From: Dipteris shenzhenensis
Lineage: Eukaryota > Polypodiophyta > Polypodiopsida > Gleicheniales
NCBI GenBank assembly: GCA_047967505.1
Contig: CM106539.1
DNA: 64,000 nt
Direction: 5' to 3' (one strand)
Positions 9,640 to 21,699 of the stretch are shown piece after piece. The position numbers were made by a program, and so were the translations under genes. Position 1 is the stretch's first letter. Each line of letters begins with the position of its first letter. The notes under the pieces were generated by a model. The model searched no databases. It was not told where the DNA came from and was given only the letters and a program-made list of their open reading frames with translations.

Positions 9640-12126
9640 GTGAGGTCAAGGCCGAGGGCAAGGCTTCAGACGGTGGCACAAGGGCAAAAATTAGAACGAG
9701 GCATCAAGGTTGAGGCGAGGAGAGGTACAAGATGGAGGGACGCTGAGGGCAGCATGAGAGGTGGGAAGCCCAATGCAATGCAAAGGTCAAGGCCAAGAGG
9801 GAGGCATAGAAGGCCAGCACATTAGGGTTGAGGCGAGGCGTGAGAGGGCAGGGGGTCGAAGCAGCGCAGGAGGTTGAGGAAGATGGCGAGGTGCGAGAGG
9901 GTTGGTTGGGGGCGAAGCATGGGCGGGTGGCACATTGGGGTTGAGGCAAGGCACAAGAGGGTGAGGGTCAACAGGCACAATGTGGGACATTAGGGCCATG
10001 GGCGAGTGTGAGGGCAAGGGTCAAGGGAGGACTTGGAGGGGAGGAGGAGGAGAGCAGAGGAGGAGGAGAAGGAGGAGGAGGAGGGAAGAGGGAGGAGGAT
10101 AACATGGACAAGGTAGAAGTGGGAGCTCGAGAGGACATGATGTAAATTAGTGGGGCTTGTGAGAATGAGGTTTAGGGAAGAGTGCTAAAAGTTTTACAGG
10201 GATGTCACGGAGGGGATATGATATGTGAGATCTCATATCCCACCCATATTCGCTTTCCTTACTATCCCCTTCCCTCCTCTTTCCCATCTTCTACCATCCT
10301 CCCTCCCCCAACCTCTCACCCTCTTGCCCATCCCATCCACTTTCCCTCCCCTTCCGCTTCCCATCCCTCTTCCCCCTTCTCAACCACCTTCCCCTTTCCC
10401 ATACCCTCTCATCCCTCCCTCTTTCCCATCCCATCCACTTCCCCTTCCCCTCCTCTTTCCATCCCGTCATGTTGAGCCCCATCCCTCTTCTCCCTTCTCA
10501 ACCTCTTTCCCCTTTTGCAATCCTGTCCCATCCTTGCACATTTAGCTCCCCATCTCACTCATCTGATGCACCTCCCCTTCCCCTCCTCTACCCATTCCCT
10601 CATATTGAGCCCCATCCCTCTTCTGCCTTTACAACCTCCTTCCCCTTATGCAATCTTGTCCCATCCTTGCATATCCAGGCCCCCATCCACTCATCTCATG
10701 CACTTTCACTTCCCCTCTTCTTCTTAACTCCTCATATTCAGCCCCATCCATATTTCCCCTTCCCCTTTGCCATCCTCTCCCATCAGATCATATTCTGCCT
10801 TGCCTCCATCATTTTGCCTCCTCTCCTATCCCCTTATCCTTCCCAAAGGAAAGATAGACAGGGCTGAAGATGAGGGGATAGAAAGGGGAGGGGGAGCACG
10901 AGTGGATGGGATGGGAAAGAGGGTGGGAAAGATGGGGTGGAATATGAGGGGATGAAAGAGGGGAAGGGGGGTGTATGGGAGAGATGGGAAAGGGGGGTGT
11001 ATGGGATGGGAAAGGGGAGTGGATGGGATGGGAAAGAGAGGAGGGAAAACCTGATGTGTCAGGAGAAAGGGGTAGAGGCGATGGGAAGGGGGAGTGGTTG
11101 AATGGGAAAGAGGATGTGAAAGGAGAAGGGGAAAGGGGTTGTGGAAGAGGAAATAAAGATGGTGCTGAATATGAGGGGATGGGAAGGCTATATATAGGTA
11201 GATGCAAAGAGAGGGAAAAACAAGATAAAGGAGATAAGAAAGAGAGATAAGTAGAAATTGGGAAAGAGAAATAGATGAGGCTAGAAAGAGGGGATGGGAA
11301 GAGAGGGGAAAGGAAATGAGGAAGAGATATAGGTAGACTGGACAAGAGGCCGTGCGAAGATGAGGAGAAATGATAGGCATTAAGGGCATGAGGGGATGGT
11401 AGATGATGCAAAGGATGAGGGGATGGAAGAGAAGGGGCAGTGATGGGGATGAGGGGATGTGATTGAATATGACGGGATGGGAGAGGATGATGGAGAAGAG
11501 GAATGGAGTTGAATATGAGGGGATGGGAAGGGATACGAAAGGATGGGGATGGAGAGGATTGGAAGGATGAAGAGATGGGAGAGGATCGGAAAGAGGGGAT
11601 AAGCCTGACTATAAGGGAATAGGAAGGATCAAAAGGGGAAGGTTGTGAAGGGGAAGGAGGGATGGGATGAATATGAGTTGATGGGAATAGGAGGGGAAGG
11701 ATGGGGATGGAGACCATGAGGGGATGGGAGAAGATAGAATAAGGAAGAGGAAGAGAGGGTGTGGGTGGGATAGAGAGGGCACATGAAATAAGTGTGAAGA
11801 GATAGGGAAGGGATATATGTACATGAGAAAAGTAAGGTTGCGAGCTAAAAGCATATAGGGAATGGAAGGGATGGATAAGGGAATGAGAGAATGGGATAGG
11901 GTTTAGGATTGGAAGGGGACGGGATAGGGAGTTGGGAAAGTGAGGATGGGCAGAGATGGAATGGGTTGAATAGGTCGAATTGAGAGAAAGATGGGAAGGG
12001 TATGGGATGGGAGGGAGAGGTTAGGAATGGAAGGGAATGGATAGGGAGGAGGTGGGATAGAAGCATGGGACGGGGAGGGATTGAAGGGAGGTGAGGGAAG
12101 CATGGGATAAAGAGGACGGGCATAGA
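9640..12126 (+). repeat. Purine/pyrimidine block repeat family, copy A
   Basis: Layout: a G-rich section (9640-10090) with internal subrepeats of the type CACATTGGGGTTGAGGC; a short complex core (10095-10245) containing GTGGGGCTTGTGAGAATGAG; an almost pure pyrimidine tract (10250-10855); a hinge around 10840-10875 (CTTATCCTTCCCAAAGGAAAG); and an almost pure purine tract (10865-12115). The Y and R tracts hold inverted versions of the same phrases, for example CCCTCATATTCAGCCCCATC, so a single strand could fold back. The same order of blocks is found inverted at 41237-43230. Long Pro/Ser/His-rich frames here are compositional. Confidence 0.85.
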
Positions 12127-12458
12127 ATCACTAGATCTTTAATAGCCACACGACTATCTTGTTGACTCAGATTCTGTGACCAAGGTCTTAGCCGGATGAC
12201 AATTCTAGGCTAATAAGAGGATGAATTCACCGGAGATTACATAGAAAGATATGGGATCCACACATAGTACCCCTTTGACATAATAGTGCTCTATAATAGA
12301 ATACTTGAAGAACTACAGTGAATGCAAGTAACTCACATTAAGTCCTTTACATCATAGCATGTGGCCTACCTCAAAAAAATAACAAACTTAAATTGAGAGC
12401 TGGTGGAAGCCATTGTTGCCTCATTAGACCCTAGCCTCAACCACCCCGACTCCCCTCC

Positions 12459-12499
<41 letters not shown>

Positions 12500-12632
12500 A
12501 AACATAGACAAAGAGAGACACACACACACACACACACACACATATGCACGCACGCACACACGTATGTAAACAATGTAAACTTTGTAGTAAATTAAAGATA
12601 GAGAATGAAGTTCATGCCCTATTCTTCCTACC
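12127..12632. other. Spacer with compound microsatellite
   Basis: This is unique-looking DNA followed by a compound simple repeat: a C run at about 12455-12469, (TC)n at 12470-12498 and (CA)n at 12518-12541. No gene is seen. It is also the left flank of the Copia insertion, and its last five bases, CTACC, are the TSD. Confidence 0.75.
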
Positions 12633-12984
12633 TGTGAAGATTGTGGGAGAGAGGGAAGGAGTCTCACTTGCGGCTTTCTCACATGCACAATGGGGGAATA
12701 CACACAAAGGTGGAGGCTGAAAACAATTTTTTTCTTCTTAGTTGTGAAAGCCAAAAGAACTCTAGTACAAAGAAATAGAAGAACCCTATATGTGGGTTTC
12801 AAACCAAACTCAACTAACTAAGGTGGCATACTAACTGAGCCACGAACTAGTGTAGATAAGGATAGCTGTCATCCAGCTATTATTCATGGGCGGTGTACCA
12901 ACCGCATCTCCAGCTAACAAGTCGGTGACATAAATGCACAACAGTCACCCTGGCATATCGCGAGTGGAGCTCGATATCTCAACA
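12633..12984 (-). repeat. 3' LTR of Copia element
   Basis: The LTR is 352 bp. On the plus strand it starts TGTGAAGATTG and ends ATCTCAACA. It is the 3' LTR because the polypurine tract abuts its right-hand edge at 12985. Confidence 0.95.
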
Positions 12985-12993
12985 CTCCCCCTC
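12985..12993 (-). other. Polypurine tract
   Basis: GAGGGGGAG on the minus strand lies immediately 5' of the 3' LTR and primes plus-strand DNA synthesis in LTR retrotransposons. Confidence 0.8.
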
Positions 12994-12997
12994 GAGC

Positions 12998-15900
12998 TCA
13001 ATTCCAAATCCTACACACACCAAGCAGGTCTCTGAACTTGCGCAGCTTCTCTGCGCCCAATGCTTTCGTGAATATGTCAGCTACCTGATCCTCTGTGCTG
13101 ACATAAACTAGATCAATAAGACCTAGTAAAACCTTCTCCCGCACATAGTGATAATGCACCTCAATGTGCTTTGTTCTAGCATGAAAGACTGGGTTCTTTG
13201 CCAAATGTATACTGCTCATGTTGTCACAATAAATGACAACCGGCCCATCTGTAGACTGATGCATATCATAAAGTAGCTTATGCAACCAAGCTACCTCACA
13301 TGCAGCCATTGCTGCACCCCTGTACTCAACCTCTGTGCTCAATAAGGCAACTGTAGGCTGTTTCTTGCTGCTATAAGTGACTGCAGCACTCCCAAAAGAG
13401 AACACATATCCACTGGTAGATCGTCTATCTGAAATGCTACTAGCCCAATCAACATCAGTGTATCCATGCAACTGTATCTGAACCCCAGCCTCATAAAATA
13501 GTCCATACTGCAATGTGGACTTCACATACCTGAGTATGCGTCTAGCCGCATCCAAATGCGGTTTCCTTGGAGCCTGCATAAACTGACTTACCAACCCAAC
13601 AGCATAGCTCAAATCTGGCCTGGTAATAGTCATGTAAATCAAACTTCCTACTATGCGTCTGTACATAGTAGGGTCCTCCAGAAGCTCACCTGCATCTGCA
13701 CTCAGCTTCACATTCTGCTCCAAAGGAACTGAAATAGGCTTACAGCCTGTCATCCCATATTTGAACAGCATGTCCAATCCATACTGCCTCTGCAAGAGCT
13801 GTATCCCACTTGGTGATCTAATCACCTCAATGCCCAAGAAATAACGCAGCTCTCCCAAATTCTTCATCTCAAACTTCTGCCTCAATAGCATTTTCACATG
13901 AAGGATATCTTCATCACTATCACCTGTGATGATCAAATCATCAACATAAATGACCAGCAGCATAATCCCTTTCTCTGTTTTTCTCACATAGAGTGAGAAA
14001 TCTGCCTTGGAAATCTGAAAGCCAATAGTGACAAGATACTATCCTATCTTGTCAGACCATGCTCTAGGTGCTTGCTTCAAGCCATACAAGGCTTTCTTCA
14101 ACCTGCAAACAAACTCAGGATGAATAGCATGAACATAACCTGCTGGCTGCTCCATAAAGACCTCTTCTTGCAAATCACCATGCAAGAAGGCATTCTTTAC
14201 ATCCATCTGATGTAAAGACCATCCCTTTGATGCAGCCATAGCAATGGCTGCTCTTACGGTTGCCATCCTTGCAACCGGGCTGAAAGTTTCTTCATAATCA
14301 ATGCCATATGTCTGTGCATACCCCTTGACAACTAATCTTGCCTTGTATCTATTCACAGAATCATCTGCATTGTGCTTGATCTTATAAACCCACTTACAAC
14401 CAATTGCATTCTTGCCTTTAGGCAAAGGCACCAATTCCCATGTAGCATTAGCATCCAAGGCATCCATTTCTTCATCCATGGCTTTCTCCCATTTTTCATT
14501 TCCCATGGCTTGCTCAAAAGAAGTGGGTTCTGGTTCCTGTATCACTTTGACCATATAGGCATAGTGAATGGCTGTAAATCCATCATATTTCAGCCTATCC
14601 ACAGGATACCTAACCCTGGTAGACCTGTGCAAAATAGGCTCACTTCCAGGTGCTCTCAAAACATCCCTGGTCTTCCTTACTCCAGGTGTAACAACAGAAG
14701 GAATACCCAACTCATCATCAATGCTCTGTTCTGAGCCACTGGATTCACCATCCACACAAGAGTGACCTGCATTCACATCAAACATGGGCTGATCTACCTT
14801 CTCTTTTCCTTTTCGTGATACCTGCGTACCACTCTCTGCATTGCTTTGAGGGGATTCTCCTGATCTCAATTTGCCTGTCCATGGCGAAGTATGTGAACCA
14901 CTGGTAGAGGACACTCCAGGTCCACTGATATTTTGTGATGCATTCTATGCAGCATTACCATTTTGTGCATCTACATCAATCATCACATTTACTGGTTTAT
15001 ACCAGCTGATCATCTCATCAAAAACAACATCTCTGCTCACTGTGAACTTATGTGTAGAAGGGTTATAGCATCTATACCCTTTCTGCTGCAGAGAATAAGC
15101 AATAAAGACACACTTCTTAGCTTTTGGATCCAACTTGGACCTCAACTCATCTGGCACATGGACATAGTCAATGCAACCAAAAATCTTCAAATGAGAAATA
15201 TCTGGTTTCCTACCAGTATACATCTCCTCTGGCGTCATGCCATGTATTGCTGCAGTGGGAGTCCTGTTCATTATATAGACTACTGTAGCAACTGCTTCAG
15301 CCCAATAATAATCTGGTAGATCTTTTTCATTTAGCATAGCCCGAGATACCTCTCCAATATGCCTGTTTTTTCTTTCTGCAATTCCATTTTGCTGTGGGGT
15401 ATGACTGCATGAATATTGCTGCTTTATACCATGCTCGTGCAAGAACCTTGCAAACTCATTTGAGAGGTACTCTCCCCCTCCATCTGACCTTAGGCATTTT
15501 ATTTGCAGGCCTGTTTCTTTTTTAACCATAGCTTTGAAAGCTTTGAAGTGCCCAAACACTTCACTTTTGTTTTTCATAAAATACACCCACAGTTTTCTGC
15601 TGAAGTCATCAATAAATGTGACAAAATAGTGACAGCCTCCAATAGATGCAGCTTTTGTAGTCCACACATCAGAGTGGATTAATTCCAATGGTTTTTTACT
15701 CTCTTGAACATGCCTAGGAAAAGGTTTCCTTGCCTGTTTCCCAAATTGACAGGCTTCACAAACCTTATGCATTTCTGCAACCTTGAATTTAGGCAATCCT
15801 GCAACAATATTTTGGGCTTGCATTGATTTAAGTCGCTGTATATTAACATGACCAATGCGTTTGTGCCATATATCAATATTTGCAACTACATCGGTCCCAT

Positions 15901-17302
15901 GTGCAAACATTGCTGCACTCAATTCAGGCATGTCTGCATCCAACGTAAACATCCTGCCCTTCTTCTTTCCTTTTGCTATCAAGCGACCATTATTTTTCAT
16001 ATCCTCAACAAAGCATCCATGAGGGTTAAATCTGACCTGCAAGCCCTGCTCAACCATCTGACCAACAGAAATCAGGTTCTTGGTGATGTTCGGGACATGA
16101 AATACATCAGACAAGTATTTCTTTTTCCTATCCTGCATAGACAAAGGAATTTTGCCAATCTGCACAATAGAATGTGCAGTATCATCACCAGTCTCCACAA
16201 ATCCTGGCTTTTCCATTTTCCTTGCATCTTGCATCCATTCTGCATGACCTGTCATGTGGTTTGACGCACCTGAGTCAACATACCACACATCATTTTGTTC
16301 TTCTGCACTTGTCACAGAATTGGTCATATGCTGCACCATAAATAGATGCTCATTTCTGTCATCACCCTGCCTGCTAGAAGATGCATAATTGCCTTGCTGC
16401 AATTTTCCATTCATAATGTCATTCTGCTTTTTGTAGCAGTCCTTAGCCATATGACCCATTTTGCCACAATAGTAGCATTCAACATTGCTGTTTGCATTTT
16501 GGCTTCTTTGCCATCCACCACGGCCTCTTTGGCTCCCCCTGCCTCTAGAGTTACCACGTCCTCCTGCATAGGACTGGTTTTCTTGCGTTTGCTGCATATT
16601 CTGATTTCTACCACGGCCTGCAGATCAGCCTTCTCTACCTCTGCCTCTACCTCTGCCATCATTTGAGTAGAAGACAGTTTCTTTTGAAGTTCCTGCTGAA
16701 GAAGATGCACCACCATTTCTCTGCTCTTCAGAAATTAGAAGAGCAATCAGCTCCTCAAAATCAGGAAATTTTTAACGGACGGCAATGGATGTCCGAAACT
16801 GTGCATAATCCTTTCCTAGACCATTCAAGGTCACAGAAACCAAATCATCATCATCCACTGGCGACCCAATGGAAGCAAGTGCATCTGCAATTTTCTTCAC
16901 TTTCATGTGGTAGTCATTTATGCTCAAATTTTCTCTCTGCACATTGTGCAACTCCTGTTTGAGTTGCATTTTCCTGGCTTGCGTATTTGTGCTGTACATT
17001 TTTGCCAAAGTATCCCATGCCTCCTTTGGCATACTTGCATCCTGAATATGCACAATCATGGAGTCTGAAATACTGATAGCCAGCCAGTACATAACTTTCC
17101 TGGCTCTCTCATGCCATCCTTTGAATGCCTACATTTCCTGTTGACTGGGAACATTAGGAAGAACATGTTCTTCTTCATTTCCTGTAATGAATTCCCAATA
17201 GCCTTTTCCCATCAAGAAATTTGTCATTCTAAACTTCCATGCCTGGAAGTTGTTCTTGTCAAGCTTTTCAGTGACAATCTGTGAAAGAGAATCAGATGCC
17301 AT
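12998..17302 (-). pseudogene. Copia gag-pol polyprotein, one frame with five premature stops
   Basis: The start is the ATG at 17302 (MASDSLSQIVTEKLDKNNF). All recognised pieces lie in the same frame, giving about 1434 codons to the stop at 12998. Approximate residues: gag 1-270 (DKNNFQAWKFRM; EAWDTLAKMY); CCHC knuckle CYYCGKMGHMAKDC near 276; protease WYVDSGASNHMTG near 340; integrase zinc site HKRIGH..CEACQFGK and catalytic DVWTT / FIDDFSR / RSDGGGEY; RT core [20 protein letters not shown] and YVDDLIITG near 1119; RNase H with YTDVDWA, TEVEYRG and IYCDN. In-frame stops are at 17129-17131, 16772-16774, 16625-16627, 14945-14947 and 14039-14041. Each can arise from a sense codon by one transition, and no frameshift is present. 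The copy is therefore silent as protein but very little degraded. Confidence 0.93.
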
Positions 17303-17834
17303 TACAGAACACTGCAAAATATTATGTCACTGCAAAAAACACAGCTTTTGCCTCACACGGGCAGATCTGCAAAACTGATGAAAGTGGTATTTCACCACAC
17401 AGTCACTTCCTAGTGACGATTTTGCATCAACAGGCAACAGGCATGAATCTGCAACTCCCAATATCTCTGCACACAGGCATACGATGCAATTTCTACGGCA
17501 CCTTTCCACCGACTAGCCGCGCAGTGGTCGCACAACAAAAAACAGGGCCTTTTTCTGAGTGCCTGCGAAGAACTTCCGCCTTCAAAACGGGCCCCGAAAC
17601 GGCCTCAAATCAAAAAAATAAAGTCACTGAGGGCACCGCCCGCATCTGCAGCATATACTGCGCTCTCACCACACCGCGAAGGGCGTCTCAATCTGAAATA
17701 GTGCACTCCTGCACTTCTGGCTATGCTACTTGCAGAGATTTGCTCCCAAACTCGAAATAGGAAAGCAACACTGGTCCTCTTACCAGGACACCACGAACTT
17801 GGCTTGCTTTCTTGAGCTCCTTACCACGAACAAG
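17303..17834 (-). other. Copia 5' leader between PBS and gag
   Basis: About 530 bp of untranslated leader lies between the PBS and the gag ATG, a normal length for plant Copia elements. A 159-codon plus-strand frame here is antisense and not a gene. Confidence 0.7.
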
Positions 17835-17846
17835 GCTCTGATACCA
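17835..17846 (-). other. Primer-binding site (initiator tRNA-Met)
   Basis: TGGTATCAGAGC on the minus strand is an exact match to the 3'-end complement of plant initiator tRNA-Met, the usual Copia primer, and directly abuts the 5' LTR. Confidence 0.93.
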
Positions 17847-18197
17847 TGTGAAGATTGTGGGAGAGAGGGAAGGAGTCTCACTTGCGGCTTTCTCACATGC
17901 ACAATGGGGGAATACACACAAAGGTGGAGGCTGAAAACAGTTTTTTTCTTCTTAGTTGTGAAACCCAAAAGAACTCTAGTACAAAGAAATAGAAGAACCC
18001 TATATGTGGGTCTCAAACCAAACTCAACTAACTAAGGTGGCATACTAACTGAGCCACGAACTAGTGTAGATAAGGATAGCTGTCATCCAGCTATTATTCG
18101 TGGGCGGTGTACCAACCGCATCTCCAGCTACAAGTCGGTGACATAAATGCACAACAGTCACCCTGGCATATCGCGAGTGGAGCTCGATATCTCAACA
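17847..18197 (-). repeat. 5' LTR of Copia element
   Basis: The LTR is 351 bp, one base shorter than its partner because of a single A deletion in the CAGCTAACAAG segment. It adjoins the PBS at 17846 and is followed on the right by the TSD CTACC at 18198-18202. It would hold the promoter for the element. Confidence 0.95.
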
Positions 18198-18202
18198 CTA
18201 CC

Positions 18203-19029
18203 ATGGTTGGACAAATGTACACCTTGGAGCCAATAAATCTTATCGGCATCTTTAGATAGCCAAAAAAGCACTTCTATTCTTTGCCACCTTGAAGAAAGAC
18301 TTTCTTATAAGGTTTTCCCCTAGCAGAGCCACGTGGAGATCAATCATGCAGATTCACAATATGAGCTAGAGTCCTATGAGAGAAGTTTTAAATGATTTTC
18401 TAAACACTTCACTGTTTTTGGTTCAAGCGATGGGGGAATTTTTATGGGATTACATTGCAAAGATTATGAGAGACATGAGAAGTTGAACAACACTGTTAGG
18501 TTCATTGTGTCTCCATGGGTTTGCCGTGGCCTAGCTACATATGTATTGGACAATTTGGTCCATGTTTCAAGATGGATCGGGTGGAAAGCCCAAAGCACCA
18601 GTGCCCCAGGGTTATTTCATAGCAAGATAATCATGTAGTTGTAACCATAATGTGAGTATCCACCCGTGTCTTTAAAGATACGGTTTCCATTTAGGGGGGA
18701 TAGCGCTATTGTGCAAAAGAAAGGATAGAATCATTTTCTTTAAGTTGTGACCATAGCCATTACTATTAAGCAAGTCTCTGGTCTATGTTACTCTTTTGTA
18801 ATAATTATTTTGCTAGGAAAATGTTATTTATATATATCTTTCATCCAACTTGCTTTTATCAAATTTTGTATCAAGGAGGGATGCTTAGGTTTTTGGTCAA
18901 CTACATAGTAGAATCCAAGTTTTGAATGCAATACCTCCATAAAATGCATGATCCAAGGCTTGAACATATAGTATCAATCCATCGATGCATAATTTCTCTT
19001 ACATGTATGCACCATGCATGTACAAAATC
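18203..19029. other. No gene recognised
   Basis: The right flank of the Copia insertion has mixed composition. A 64-codon plus-strand frame at 18444-18638 has no known motif. Confidence 0.5.
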
Positions 19030-20585
19030 AAGGATTTTTGCACACCCATCCTCTCATCCTCTATCCTCTCCTACCCTCACCCATCCCCTATCCTCTAATT
19101 CAACACACAAGCCATTCCACTCTTCTTGACCCCTACTTATCCTTCCCTATCCTCCCCATCCCATTCCACATTCATCCTCCCAATCCTCTAAATCGCACCC
19201 CACCCTCGCCTATCCCCTATCCTCTGCATCCCATTCCCTATCCTCCCCATCCTGTCCTCTCCATCTCCTATGCTCCCATCCTATCCCTTATCCTAAAACC
19301 CTAGTTCAGCCCACCCTCTAAATCATTTATCCCTAGTTTAGCCCGTCCTCTCATCCCCTAATTCCTCTCATCCTAGACCATCCTCATTGCCTTCTCCCCC
19401 TATCTCATCTCCTAATTTGGCCCAATCAATCACCTCTTGCTTCCCACCCCTTCAACCCCTATTTCATCCCCTAATTTAGCCCACCCCATACACTCCCATC
19501 CCACACCTTCAACCCCTATTCAACCCTCCACCCCATCCTCTCATCCCATCCCACTCTCATACTTTCCATCCTCCCACCCCACCCCACCCCACCTATCCCT
19601 CCCTCCCTTGTCCTCCACTTCCCATTCCACCCCTTCAATGTCTATCTCATCCCGTCATCCTCTATATCCTAGCCAATCCCATCCCCTATGCTCCCCAGCC
19701 TCTAAATCCTCTTTCCCATCCTGCCCTAATTCCTCTCATCCCAACCCATCCTCTCACCCTCCTTCATTCCCTATATGATCCCCTAATTTAGCCCACCCCA
19801 TCCTCTCTCCCATCCTACCCCTTCAATTCCTATCTCATCCCTAACTCAGTCCACCCCATCCTTTGCCATCCCATCCCTTCAAACCTTCCATCTTTCCATC
19901 ACCTCTTTACTATCTACTTATAATACCTTCCCTACCCATATCCCATCTTCTTCCAAGCCTCTTTTCCAGTCCCTCTCTATCTCCTTCCTCTTTCCATTTC
20001 CCTTCCTCTCTATCCCTTCCCCTTTGTCTCTATCATGCCTTTATCCTCTTCTTCCCTCCCCCTACCATATTTATCCTATCCCATTTCCTTACCCATCCCA
20101 ATTTCCCCTTCCCAACCCCCCTCCCATCCCTATATTTTCAGCCCCATCCCTCTTTCTCACATCCTCTACCATCCTTGCATCCCTCCCATCCACTCTCATT
20201 GCCTCATTCTCTCTATTACCTTCCCCAACCATATCCATCCCCTGATATTTAGCCCAATCTCTCTTTCCCATTCCCCTTTCACATCCCCATCTTTCCCCTC
20301 TTCCCATCCTTTCCACTTTTCATCCAATCCTCTCATATTTAGCCCCATCCCCTTCTCTTCCATTCCCTCATCTTCCCATTCTCTCGATCTCCATCCTTTC
20401 CCCCCTCTTCCCATCCCCTGATATTTACCCCCATCTCTCTTTCCCCTTCCCAACCCCATTCCTCTCTCCCCTCCTCTCCCACCCCATCCTCTTCCCTTTC
20501 CTCTCTCCCATCCCATCCCACCCACTTTTCTTTCCCTTCCCCTTCTATCCCATGCTGGACCCCCCTTATCCACCCCCTTCCCTTT
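19030..20585. repeat. Long pyrimidine-rich tract, block-repeat-like
   Basis: About 1.5 kb is nearly all C and T with scattered A and few G, built from irregular phrases such as CCCATCCTCTCATCCC and CCTAATTTAGCCCACCCC. Phrases such as CTCATATTTAGCCCCATCCC resemble the Y tracts of copies A and B. No purine partner follows, so it may be a truncated member. The Ser/Pro/His-rich frames are compositional. Confidence 0.75.
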
Positions 20586-20954
20586 TATAAAAAATGCAAC
20601 TTTCCTCCAAAGTTTGTCAAAGCTTGCAAACCAGTACAGGGTTTAGGGTTTACCGATGTCAAACCCAAACTAACATTTATGTGGGTTGAGAAATATATGA
20701 TATAGGTGACACTTTTTGAACAATAGTATATGTTGACCTCAAAAAGGTCGACGCTGCCACACAATGAGATTATCCCTTTCCATACATAGAACATGTTCTT
20801 GAAAGCTTAGTGCATTCTCCTTATTATATTTGTGATAGGAGATGTAGAGTTTTGTGGTGCTTGCAAATTGAAGATAGAAAATATCCCACAACAATGGGTC
20901 TACAAAAAGAGCTCCTACCGTCACCAACAATAAAGAGAGGTGGAGGGTGCCAAA

Positions 20955-21206
20955 AAAAACTCATCATCAATGGACCAAATCTAAGCCATCTACACCTCTT
21001 AGGCTAGCATGCATGCCTTAACTTGGCATACCATTAACACGATGAATGGATCACTAGGAAATAAGTTCACATGCAATGAAAGGCAAAACAAAGGTATGGG
21101 TGACAAAGAAAACTCATCATCAATAGTGCCAACCTAAACCATATGCACTTCTTAGGCTAGCATGCATGACTTAACTTGGCATACCATTCACACAATGAAT
21201 GGAATA
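20955..21206. repeat. Two-copy direct repeat, ~100-bp unit, 152-bp spacing
   Basis: Copies at about 20955-21053 and 21107-21206 share AAACTCATCATCAAT, CTTAGGCTAGCATGCATG and TTAACTTGGCATACCATT. The surrounding 20586-21699 shows no gene. Confidence 0.85.
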
Positions 21207-21699
21207 GAACTAGGGCATAGGATCACAGTCCCACCTAGTAGTGTAGTCAATTTCCTCTTCCTTTATCTCCTAAAATAAAAGTGACCATGGGCATCCTACA
21301 CCTTGATTGAGGCCCTCCCCTTTCAATAAGAGAGATCCGGGCTATGGGCAAGGAATATGATTTTGAGATCTTGTTCCAACCATATTCCATTAGTGTTGTC
21401 TTGGGAGAAGTTTTCCATGACACCATAATCAAAGTTATTCCCCTTACATTAATCATCTCCTAGTACAGACTAATCATGAGGCACTTAAATAGATACAGAT
21501 GATGCCAAGTGCCCAATGGAGTAATAAGAAATCAAGCATAAAGGAGATAGGGGAGATGGGTATAGAGGATAGGAATGGAGGTGGAAGGAAGATGGATGAG
21601 ATGGATAGGGAGGTCGGATGTGGAGGTTCAAGGTCGATGCGTGACATGGATACAAAGGTACCTACCGAAGTTGAATCTAGATAGTGTGACCCCTCTACC

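Larger units (their letters stand above)
12633..18197 (-). mobile_element. Complete Ty1/Copia LTR retrotransposon, TSD CTACC
   Basis: Direct LTRs lie at 12633-12984 and 17847-18197, bounded by TG...CA, with identical TSDs CTACC at 12628-12632 and 18198-18202. The PBS (TGGTATCAGAGC on the minus strand) is at 17835-17846, directly against the 5' LTR. A polypurine tract lies against the 3' LTR at 12985-12993. Between them is one gag-pol reading frame in Copia order (gag, protease, integrase, RT, RNase H). The two LTRs differ by four substitutions and one 1-base indel over ~351 bp, about 1.1 per cent, so insertion is fairly recent. Coding capacity is lost through five nonsense codons. Confidence 0.96.

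Noticed and set aside
10809-11717. 302-codon minus-strand ORF rich in Pro, Ser, His
   Set aside because: It is produced by a near-pure purine tract; similar frames appear in several registers and in the other block repeats.
12366-12557. ORF with Glu-Arg repeat
   Set aside because: Product of the (TC)n/(CA)n compound microsatellite.
17281-17760. 159-codon plus-strand ORF
   Set aside because: Antisense to the Copia leader; not conserved with any known protein pattern.
20638-20655. Telomere-like GTTTAGGGTTTA
   Set aside because: Only about one and a half units; not an interstitial telomere array. The same holds for CCCTAACCCTAAA near 41152.
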